NCBI RefSeq assembly: GCF_018614955.1
Contig: NZ_JAGGNV010000019.1
Location: 59,885-123,884 of the forward strand
Reading direction: 5' to 3'
Source: Variovorax paradoxus
GTDB lineage: Bacteria; Pseudomonadota; Gammaproteobacteria; Burkholderiales; Burkholderiaceae_C
Length of the DNA: 64,000 nt
Position 1 is the stretch's first letter; each line of letters begins with the position of its first letter. A program made the translations under genes and the position numbers. This document shows, piece by piece, positions 57,476 through 64,000 of this stretch. The notes under the pieces were generated by a model, which saw only the letters and a list, made by a program, of their open reading frames with translations, did no database searches and had not been told where the DNA came from.

Positions 57476-58330
57476 TCAGTCTCCGCCGAACACCGGCTTG
57501 CGCTTGGTCGCAAAGGCTTCGAAGGCGCGCCTGAAGTCCTCGGTCTGCATGCAGATCGCCTGCGCCTGCGCTTCGGCCTCGATCGCCTGGTCGATGGTCA
57601 TCGCCCATTCCTGCGACAGCATGGTCTTGGTCATGCCGTGCGCGAAGCTCGGGCCTTCGGCGAGCTCGCGCGCCACCGTGGTGGCGGCGCCGAGCAGCGC
57701 ATTGCTCTCGTGCAGCGCATTGAAGAAGCCCCAGGCATGGCCTTCCTGCGCCGTCATCGCGCGGCCGGTGAAGAGCAGCTCCGAGGCGCGGCCCTGTCCG
57801 ATCACGCGCGGCAGCAGGGCGCAGGCGCCCATGTCGGCGCCGGCCAGGCCGACCCGGGTGAACAGGAATGCGGTGCGCGCTGCGGGCGTGCCGTAGCGCA
57901 GGTCGCAGGCCAGCGCGATCATCGCGCCGGCGCCGGCGCAGACGCCGTCGATCGCGCCGACGATGGGTTGCGGGCAATGGCGAATCGCCTTCACCAGGTC
58001 GCCGGTCATGCGCGTGAACTCGAGCAGCTCCGGCATGCGCATCTGCGTGAGCGGCCCGATGATCTCGTGCACGTCGCCGCCGGAACAGAAGTTGCCGCCC
58101 GCGCCCGTCACGACGATCGCCTTGACGTCGGTCGCGAAATTCAGCGCGCGAAACAGGTCGCGCAGTTCTGCGTACGAATCGAAAGTCAGCGGATTCTTAC
58201 GCTCCGGCCGGTTCAGGGTCACCGTGCCGATGCCGTCCGCGAAGGACCAGCTGAAATGCTCGGCCTCGTAGCCGGCCTTCGGCTCGAATTGCGCGCGCAT
58301 GGGACTGCCTGCGCCGATGTAGTGCTTCAT
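57476..58330 (-). CDS. enoyl-CoA hydratase/isomerase family protein
   Basis: 284 residues with the crotonase fold: oxyanion-hole segments [17 protein letters not shown] and [20 protein letters not shown], and catalytic-loop region [20 protein letters not shown]. It should hydrate the unsaturated ring CoA ester in beta-oxidation-like steps. Its ATG overlaps the MarR stop by 4 bp. Confidence 0.87.
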   Translation of the reverse strand: MKHYIGAGSPMRAQFEPKAGYEAEHFSWSFADGIGTVTLNRPERKNPLTFDSYAELRDLFRALNFATDVKAIVVTGAGGNFCSGGDVHEIIGPLTQMRMPELLEFTRMTGDLVKAIRHCPQPIVGAIDGVCAGAGAMIALACDLRYGTPAARTAFLFTRVGLAGADMGACALLPRVIGQGRASELLFTGRAMTAQEGHAWGFFNALHESNALLGAATTVARELAEGPSFAHGMTKTMLSQEWAMTIDQAIEAEAQAQAICMQTEDFRRAFEAFATKRKPVFGGD

Positions 58331-58803
58331 AGGGCCTCCGCCAATTGCTGATGTGAATGCTGCTTGACCTTGCCGAGCAGCCTGTGGAGCTGCGCGATCT
58401 CCTTCGCGCTCAGGCCCGCGAAGGCATCGACGATCCAGGCCTCGTGCTGTTGCGCCATCTCGTTGAAGAGCTTGCGGCCACGCGTGGTGAGGCGCACGCG
58501 CCAGGCGCGTCGATCGCCCTCGACGTCGACGCGCTCAACCAGCCCCTCGGCCACCAGCTGGTCGGTGATGCCGGTGACGTTGCCGCCGGTGACCATCATG
58601 CGGCGCGACAGCTCGTTCATCTTCAGCCCGTCCGGCGAGCGCTCGAGCTGCGACATGAGGTCGAAGCGCGGCAGCGTGGTCGCAAACTGCTCGCGCAGCT
58701 CGTTGCGCACCTGCTTCTCGATCAGCTGCGTGCATGTCAAGAGCCGCAGCCAGAGGCGCAGCTCGTCGGGGTGCTCGCTGTGGGCTCTTGCTTCGAGGTC
58801 CAT
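58327..58803 (-). CDS. MarR-family transcriptional regulator
   Basis: 158 residues with a winged helix: [40 protein letters not shown] and the wing [20 protein letters not shown]. It lies inside the catabolic operon and probably represses it until an aryl-CoA ligand binds, as known for MarR regulators of CoA-dependent aromatic pathways. The palindrome at 61178-61191 is its likely operator. Confidence 0.87.
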   Translation of the reverse strand: MDLEARAHSEHPDELRLWLRLLTCTQLIEKQVRNELREQFATTLPRFDLMSQLERSPDGLKMNELSRRMMVTGGNVTGITDQLVAEGLVERVDVEGDRRAWRVRLTTRGRKLFNEMAQQHEAWIVDAFAGLSAKEIAQLHRLLGKVKQHSHQQLAEAL

Positions 58804-58804
58804 G

Positions 58805-61168
58805 CTATTGATCCTCCTCGCTGTTGCGCGGCGCGGCCGTCGCTGCCATCGCAGCAGCCAGCTGCTGCTGCTTGGCGATCTCGCGGTACATCTGGTCGCG
58901 CCCGCTCAGGTATTGCTTGGGCCAGTCGACATCGCGGCTTTGCAGCTTGGCCGTCTCGTGCAGGGTCCACGCCGGGTCGGCCAGATGCGGCCGCGCGATC
59001 GCGCACAGGTCGGCGCGTCCAGCGGCGATGATGCTGTTGGCCTGGTCGGCGTCGGTGATGGCGCCGACCGCGATGGTCGAGATGCCCACCTCGTTGCGGA
59101 TGCGGTCCGCAAAAGGCGTCTGGTACATGCGGCCGTACACCGGCTTCGCCGAGCGCGTGGTCTGGCCCGAGGAGACGTCGATGAAGTCGCAGCCCGCCTC
59201 CTTGAAGAGCCGCGCCACCACCACCGCGTCGGCATCGGTGTTGCCGCCCGGCGCCCAGTCGTGGGCCGAGATGCGCACGCTCATCGGCCGCTCGGCCGGC
59301 CAGGCCGCGCGCATGGCGCGGAACACTTCGAGCGGATAGCGGCAGCGGTTCTCGAGGCTGCCGCCGTACTCGTCGGTGCGCAGGTTGGTCAGCGGGCTGA
59401 CGAAGGAGGCCAGCAGGTAGCCGTGCGCGCAGTGCAGCTCGAGCCAGTCGAAGCCGGCCTCGGCCGCGCGCCGGGTCGAGGCGACGAACTGGTCGCGCAG
59501 CGTGTCCATCTGCTCGCGCGTCATCGCGGCGGGCAGCTGGTTCTGTTCGCCGTAGGCCAACGCGCTGGCGGCGATCACCGGCCAGTTGCCTTGCGGCAGC
59601 GGTTCGTCGATCTCTTCCCAGCCCAGCTGGGTCGAGCCCTTGGGCCCGCTGTGGCCCAACTGCATGCCGATCTTTGCGGTGGTCTGCGTGTGCACGAAGT
59701 CGACGATGCGCTTGAAGGCGGCCGACTGCGCATCGTTGTAGAGCCCGGTGCAGCCGGGCGTGATGCGGCCCTCCGGCGTCGGGCTGGTCATCTCGACGAA
59801 CACCATGGCCGCGCCGCCGAGCGCACGCGCGCCGAGGTGCACGAGCAGAAAGTCCTGCGGCACGCCGTCGACAGCGCTGTAGGTCGCCATCGGCGAAACC
59901 AGGACGCGGTTCTTGAGCGTGAGGCCGCGCACCGTGAGCGGCATCAGCATCGGCGGCAGCGGCTTGCCGCCCGCGAGCCATGCCTCGTAGCCGCCCAGCC
60001 ATTGCGTATCGCGCAGGCGCAGGTTCTCGTGGCTGATGCGCTGTGAGCGCGTCAAGAGCGAGTAGGCGAACTGCTCGATCTCCATGCCGGTGTAGCGGTG
60101 CACGTTCTCGAACCATTCGGTCGAATTGCGCGCCGCGTTCTGGATCTTGAGCACCTCGACGCTGCGCCGTGCCTCGTAGGCTTCGAGCACGTGGTCGACA
60201 CTGCCGCCGCGCGCGAACTCGTCGCTGAGGTCGATCGCGTCCTCGAGCGCGAGCTTGGTGCCCGAGCCGATCGAGAAGTGCGCCGTGTGCGCGGCGTCGC
60301 CCATCAGCACCACCGGCACGCTCTTGCCGTTTACCTCGACGCGGTGCGTCCAGTGCTTGCACACCACGCGCGGAAAGCGGATCCAGTTGGCCGAGCCGCG
60401 CAGGTGGGTGGCGTTGCTGATCAGTTCGTGGCCGCCGAGGTATTTGGCGAAAAGCTTCTCGCAGAAGGCGATCGCCTCGGGCTGCTCCATCTTGTCGAGG
60501 CCGTGGGCCTGCCACACCGCTTCGGGCGTTTCGACGATGAAGGTCGAAGTCTTGTCGTCGAACTGGTAGGCATGGGCCTGGAACCAGCCGTGCTCGGTCT
60601 TCTCGAAGGCGAAGGTGAAGGCGTCGAAGGTCTGGTGCGTGCCGAGCCAGACGAAGCGGCATTGGCGCAGGTCGATGTCGGGCTCGAAGACATCGGCGTA
60701 GCGCTGGCGGATGCGGCTGTTGAGCCCGTCGCTGGCGATCACCAGGTCGGCGTCGTACTGCGCGGCCAAGGCCTGGTCGTCCGTGGCGTCGGTCTCGAAC
60801 ACCAGCTTGACGCCGAGCGCCAGGCAGCGCTCCTGCAGGATGTTCAAGAGGCGCTTGCGGCCGATGCCGCAGAAGCCGTGGCCGCCCGAGCGCACCTGGC
60901 GTCCTTTGAAGAACACCTGGATGTCGTCCCAGTGATGGAACTCCCGGCCGATCAGCGCGGCCGTGTCGGGGTCGGCGGCCGTGAGGTTGGCGAGCGTCTG
61001 GTCGCTCAGCACCACGCCCCAGCCGAAGGTGTCGAAGGGGCGGTTGCGTTCGATCACCGTGACCTCGAGCGCCGGTCGCCGGGCCTTCATCAAGAGCGCG
61101 AAGTAGAGGCCGGCGGGGCCGCCGCCGATGCACAGCACGCGCTGCAGATCCGTTGCGAAGCTATTCAT
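58805..61168 (-). CDS. bifunctional 2-aminobenzoyl-CoA monooxygenase/reductase (salicylyl-CoA 5-hydroxylase-like)
   Basis: A 787-residue fusion. Residues 1 to about 390 are a flavin monooxygenase ([19 protein letters not shown] at residue 11, [20 protein letters not shown]). Residues about 400-770 are an Old-Yellow-Enzyme-type reductase ([32 protein letters not shown]). This matches ACMR of Azoarcus evansii, which hydroxylates and then reduces the ring of 2-aminobenzoyl-CoA to a non-aromatic 2-amino-5-oxocyclohexene-CoA. The fusion with the reductase argues against simple salicylyl-CoA hydroxylation. It is the first gene of the operon, with a near-leaderless start. Confidence 0.88.
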   Translation of the reverse strand: MNSFATDLQRVLCIGGGPAGLYFALLMKARRPALEVTVIERNRPFDTFGWGVVLSDQTLANLTAADPDTAALIGREFHHWDDIQVFFKGRQVRSGGHGFCGIGRKRLLNILQERCLALGVKLVFETDATDDQALAAQYDADLVIASDGLNSRIRQRYADVFEPDIDLRQCRFVWLGTHQTFDAFTFAFEKTEHGWFQAHAYQFDDKTSTFIVETPEAVWQAHGLDKMEQPEAIAFCEKLFAKYLGGHELISNATHLRGSANWIRFPRVVCKHWTHRVEVNGKSVPVVLMGDAAHTAHFSIGSGTKLALEDAIDLSDEFARGGSVDHVLEAYEARRSVEVLKIQNAARNSTEWFENVHRYTGMEIEQFAYSLLTRSQRISHENLRLRDTQWLGGYEAWLAGGKPLPPMLMPLTVRGLTLKNRVLVSPMATYSAVDGVPQDFLLVHLGARALGGAAMVFVEMTSPTPEGRITPGCTGLYNDAQSAAFKRIVDFVHTQTTAKIGMQLGHSGPKGSTQLGWEEIDEPLPQGNWPVIAASALAYGEQNQLPAAMTREQMDTLRDQFVASTRRAAEAGFDWLELHCAHGYLLASFVSPLTNLRTDEYGGSLENRCRYPLEVFRAMRAAWPAERPMSVRISAHDWAPGGNTDADAVVVARLFKEAGCDFIDVSSGQTTRSAKPVYGRMYQTPFADRIRNEVGISTIAVGAITDADQANSIIAAGRADLCAIARPHLADPAWTLHETAKLQSRDVDWPKQYLSGRDQMYREIAKQQQLAAAMAATAAPRNSEEDQ

Positions 61169-61176
61169 GGATCAAT

Positions 61177-61204
61177 AGTTTAGACCTAAACGATCTGTTG
61201 TCAA
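61177..61204 (-). promoter_or_regulatory. promoter with MarR-type operator for the 2-aminobenzoate operon
   Basis: On the minus strand TTGACA (61204-61199), a 16-bp spacer and TAAACT (61182-61177) form a sigma-70 promoter. GTTTAGNNCTAAAC (61178-61191 with central AC on the plus strand) has perfect 6-bp arms and covers the -10, an ideal repressor site. RNA would start near 61170, two bases from the ATG at 61168, so the message should be leaderless or nearly so. The same site is 76 bp before the divergent methyltransferase gene. Confidence 0.6.
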
Positions 61205-61266
61205 CCCGAAGAGGGTTTTCGCTGAGGTCGGTTGACGAAGTTCGCCGCTGCTGGCAAAAATCAGCC

Positions 61267-62535
61267 ATGTCAAGCCTGTTGCCGAAGATCGAGTCCCAGC
61301 TTTCCACGCTGTCTGTTCCAGTCACGCTGCAGCTGCCCGATGGGCGACAGGTCGCCAAGCCCGGCTCGCGCGTCACGCTCGCCTTCTCCGAGTGGTCGGC
61401 GCTTGCCAAGCTCGGCGCCCGCCAGATCGGCGCCATCGGCGAGGCTTATGTCGAAGGCCGGGTCCAGATCGAAGGGAAGATGCGGGACCTGATCGATGTC
61501 GCGGTCAGCCTCCTGCCCGGCAACCCCGCCGAGACCAACACCAGCTGGTGGAGCCGCATGCAGCGGCGCGCCTGGTCGCGCGGCTCGCACTCGATGGGCA
61601 AGGACGCGGCGCAGATCGAGTTCCACTACGACGTGTCGGACGACTTCTATGCGCTGTGGCTCGACCCGCGGCGCGTCTATTCGTGCGCCTACTTCCGTGA
61701 CGCCAGGATGACGCTGGCGCAGGCCCAGGAGGCCAAGCTCGATCACATCTGCCGCAAGCTCATGCTGCAGCCGGGCGAGCGCTTCCTCGACATCGGCTCG
61801 GGCTGGGGTGCGCTCCTGCTGTGGGCGGCCGAGCACTACGGCGTCGATGCGACCGGCATCACGCTGTCGAAGAACCAGCATGCGCACGTGCAGCGCCTGA
61901 TCGAAGAGAAAGGCCTGCAGGGCCGGGTGCGCGTCGAACTGCGCGACTACCGCGAGCTCGAAGAAGACCGGCCCTTCGACAAGATCTCGTCGGTCGGCAT
62001 GTTCGAGCATGTCGGCAGCGTCAACATGCCGGTCTACTTCCGCAAGATCCATTCACTGCTCAAGCCCGGCGGACTGGTCATGAACCACGGCATCACCTCT
62101 GGCCAGCTCGACTACAAGCAGCTCGGCGCCGGCATGGGCGACTTCATCGAGAAGTACATCTTCCCGGGCGGCGAACTCCTGCACGTCACGCACGTGCTGC
62201 GCGAGACGGTGGCCGCGGGCCTGGAGATGGTCGACACCGAAAACCTGCGGCCGCACTACGCGCGCACGCTCTGGGCCTGGTCGGACGCGCTCGAGTCCCG
62301 GCTCGACGAAGCGCGCGAGGTCCTGCAGCGCGCCGGCGGGGGGCAGGGCGGCAATGCCGAGCGCATCCTGCGCGCCTACCGCCTGTACCTGGCCGGTTCG
62401 GCGATGTGCTTCGAACAGGGCTGGATTTCACTGCACCAGATGCTCGCCACTCGGCCCGACGGAAAGGTCGAGGGCGGCGCGCTGCGCGGCGCGCAATCGG
62501 TGTACCCTTTTGTCCGCGACTACATCTACAAATAA
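61267..62535 (+). CDS. cyclopropane-fatty-acyl-phospholipid synthase family methyltransferase
   Basis: A 422-residue protein with an N-terminal lipid-binding region (LPDGRQVAKPGSRVTLAFSE) and a C-terminal SAM methyltransferase domain: FHYDVSDDFYALWLDPRRVY, FLDIGSGWGALLLWAAEHYG and SVGMFEHVGSVNMPVYFRKI, all typical of CFA synthases. It probably methylenates or methylates unsaturated acyl chains of membrane lipids. The ATG at 61267 was chosen; an earlier in-frame codon at 61153 would overlap the divergent operon's promoter. Confidence 0.85.
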   Translation: MSSLLPKIESQLSTLSVPVTLQLPDGRQVAKPGSRVTLAFSEWSALAKLGARQIGAIGEAYVEGRVQIEGKMRDLIDVAVSLLPGNPAETNTSWWSRMQRRAWSRGSHSMGKDAAQIEFHYDVSDDFYALWLDPRRVYSCAYFRDARMTLAQAQEAKLDHICRKLMLQPGERFLDIGSGWGALLLWAAEHYGVDATGITLSKNQHAHVQRLIEEKGLQGRVRVELRDYRELEEDRPFDKISSVGMFEHVGSVNMPVYFRKIHSLLKPGGLVMNHGITSGQLDYKQLGAGMGDFIEKYIFPGGELLHVTHVLRETVAAGLEMVDTENLRPHYARTLWAWSDALESRLDEAREVLQRAGGGQGGNAERILRAYRLYLAGSAMCFEQGWISLHQMLATRPDGKVEGGALRGAQSVYPFVRDYIYK

Positions 62536-62549
62536 CCGAGCGAGGCACC

Positions 62550-62873
62550 ATGCTGTATCGATTCAAATCGCGGGCCAGCCCCCCCTTCGTGATGCTCGAA
62601 ACCCACGCGCGTCAGCTGTTCGACATCATCGGCAAGGCGCCGGAGCGCAAGGGCATCGTGACGGTGGAGCAGATGCCGGCTGCCATCGCGGCGCTCGAGG
62701 CGGCCATGGCGCGTGAAGCCCACAATGCGCACAACAACGACGATTTCGCCGTCGAAGGCCATGACGAGGAGGCCGAGAAGCAGCACATCACGCTGCACCA
62801 GCGTGCCGTGCCCTTGCTGCACATGCTCAAGGACTCGCTGTCCGACCGCAAGGACGTGATGTGGGAGGTCTAG
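62550..62873 (+). CDS. DUF1840 family protein
   Basis: A 107-residue protein beginning MLYRFKSRASPPFVMLETHA, with GIVTVEQMPAAIAALEAAMA and HITLHQRAVPLLHMLKDSL, matching DUF1840, a small betaproteobacterial family of unknown role. It starts 14 bp after the methyltransferase gene, so they are likely co-transcribed. Confidence 0.82.
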   Translation: MLYRFKSRASPPFVMLETHARQLFDIIGKAPERKGIVTVEQMPAAIAALEAAMAREAHNAHNNDDFAVEGHDEEAEKQHITLHQRAVPLLHMLKDSLSDRKDVMWEV

Positions 62874-62895
62874 CACCCCCCACGTCGCGATCAGG

Positions 62896-63912
62896 CTAGT
62901 CCACCTTCGCGCCTGACGCCTTCACCACCTTCGCCCACTTGGCGTGTTCGCTGTCGATCATCTTGGCGAACTCGGCCGGCGAGTTGCCGCTGGGAATGGC
63001 GCCCTGAGCCAGCATCTTTTCCTTGATCGCCGGGGTGCCGAGCGACTTGGCCACTTCCTGCTGGATGCGGTTCACGATCTCGGGCGGGGTGCCGGCCGGG
63101 GCCAGCAGGCCGAACCATGAGCTCGCCTCGTAGCCTTTGAGCGCCGGGCCGCCGGCCTCTTCGACCGTCGGCACGTCGGGCAGGGCCGGCGAGCGCTTCG
63201 AACTGGTCACCGCCAGCGCCTTGAGCTTGCCGCCCTTGATCTGCTGCATCGACGAAGGCAGGTTGTCGAACATCACATCGGCGTTGCCGCCGACCAGGTC
63301 CAAGAGCGCCGGGCCCGACCCGCGATAGGGGATGTGCGTCATGAAGCTGCCGGTCATGGTCTTGAAGAGCTCGCCCGCGAGGTGGATCGAGGTGCCGCTG
63401 CCGCTCGAGGCCATGTTGAGCTTGCCGGGGTTCGCCTTCGCGTATTTCACGAAGTCGGCCACGCTGTTGATGTTGAGCGATTTCGCTTTGTCGGCATTCA
63501 TCTCCATCACGTTGGGCACCGCCGCCACCAGCGTGATCGGCGCGAAATCCTTGATCGGGTCGTAGGGTAGCTTGGGGTACAGCGCGCGGTTGATGCCGTG
63601 CGTGCCCACGGTGCCCATCAGCAGCGTGTAGCCGTCGTTCGGTGCCCTGGCCACGATGTCGGCGCCCACGTTGCCACCGGCACCGGCGCGGTTGTCGACG
63701 ATGAACTGCTGCCCGAAGGCATTGGAAAGCTCAGGCGCAATGGCGCGCGCGAGGATGTCGGTGGTGCCGCCGGGCGCGAAGGGCACCACGATGCGCACCG
63801 GCTTGGTCGGCCAGCTGCCCTGGGCGGCTGCAGGGCCGGCCAGCAGCGCCAGCGCGGCAACGGCGCCGAGGGTCAGGGCCGTGCGGCGGGATTTCTTGAA
63901 CGAGAGAGTCAT
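62896..63912 (-). CDS. Bug-family tripartite tricarboxylate transporter substrate-binding protein
   Basis: A 338-residue periplasmic protein with signal peptide ([20 protein letters not shown]). Bug motifs are [40 protein letters not shown] and [20 protein letters not shown], with [13 protein letters not shown] later. The ATG at 63912 was preferred over one at 63948. It is convergent with DUF1840 and runs from near the right edge; no transporter membrane genes are seen. Confidence 0.88.
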   Translation of the reverse strand: MTLSFKKSRRTALTLGAVAALALLAGPAAAQGSWPTKPVRIVVPFAPGGTTDILARAIAPELSNAFGQQFIVDNRAGAGGNVGADIVARAPNDGYTLLMGTVGTHGINRALYPKLPYDPIKDFAPITLVAAVPNVMEMNADKAKSLNINSVADFVKYAKANPGKLNMASSGSGTSIHLAGELFKTMTGSFMTHIPYRGSGPALLDLVGGNADVMFDNLPSSMQQIKGGKLKALAVTSSKRSPALPDVPTVEEAGGPALKGYEASSWFGLLAPAGTPPEIVNRIQQEVAKSLGTPAIKEKMLAQGAIPSGNSPAEFAKMIDSEHAKWAKVVKASGAKVD

Positions 63913-64000
63913 GCGTGTTTCCTGTTGATGCATGGCGCAGATTTTCACAGGGGAAGCGCGGAGTTCATCGCGGGTAATAACTGATCTTGCCCCTGTTGGC

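Noticed and set aside
58805..61168. Salicylyl-CoA 5-hydroxylase (gentisate pathway) as the function of the bifunctional flavoprotein
   Set aside because: The fused Old-Yellow-Enzyme reductase and the surrounding hydratase, dehydrogenase and CoA ligase fit the 2-aminobenzoyl-CoA pathway; no gentisate dioxygenase is present in the window.

Overview
The window looks like the chromosome of a high-GC betaproteobacterium of the family Comamonadaceae, probably Variovorax or a close relative. The reasons are the uniformly GC-rich codon use, three orphan Bug-family tricarboxylate-transporter binding proteins, betaproteobacterial families (DUF3567, DUF1840, DUF2145, PhaM), the recG-oxyR-dps order and the gene order of the spc/alpha ribosomal operons. 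No insertion sequence, prophage, CRISPR array or replication origin is visible. The genus is an inference from gene content, not from a marker comparison.

Layout. 1-4475: a ChaN-type lipoprotein (cut by the left edge), an AbrB-type membrane protein, DUF3567, DUF3108 and a fumarylacetoacetate-hydrolase-family enzyme. 4476-8386: a LuxR-type regulator divergent from an FAD monooxygenase, DUF2783 and Bug binding protein operon, with a 14-bp palindrome between them. 8400-12286: a YwqK-like repeat protein, a VOC protein, a cystathionine-gamma-synthase-family enzyme and a TraB/GumN protein. 12316-15608: a copper-acquisition set (DUF2946, TonB receptor, PCu(A)C chaperone). 15693-20942: PhaM, a FIST protein, an M20 amidohydrolase with its Bug protein and a divergent LysR regulator.

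20946-24101 is the most unusual part. Two paralogous DadA-type FAD oxidoreductase genes lie in tandem on the minus strand, each behind its own tandem glycine riboswitch. The downstream copy (riboswitch 1, dadA) looks normal, with two intact aptamers and a terminator hairpin. In the upstream copy, aptamer I has kept its stems but changed conserved core nucleotides, no terminator is evident, and the enzyme has lost several DadA signature motifs.

24102-33793: an XRE regulator divergent from a possible lipid-remodelling operon (CREST-type membrane hydrolase, LplT-PlsC fusion, PAP2 phosphatase), then YiaA, a run of poorly known envelope proteins (DUF2145, zinc-ribbon membrane protein), an SDR dehydrogenase, an aldose epimerase and a small exported protein. 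33797-44063: queuosine genes queA-tgt, recG-oxyR-dps, a siderophore-type TonB receptor, ubiA and proC.

44258-53591: the spc and alpha ribosomal operons, rplN to rplQ with secY, infA and rpmJ, starting from a clear promoter and a structured leader, containing several intercistronic hairpins, and ending with tRNA-fMet and a strong terminator. 53828-54238 is a small unknown gene. 54270-61168 (minus) is a tightly overlapping operon for CoA-dependent 2-aminobenzoate (anthranilate) breakdown: bifunctional monooxygenase/reductase, MarR regulator, enoyl-CoA hydratase, acyl-CoA dehydrogenase, CoA ligase and a Rid-family protein. A MarR-type palindrome overlaps its promoter. 61267-63912 holds a cyclopropane-fatty-acid-synthase-type methyltransferase, DUF1840 and a third Bug protein.
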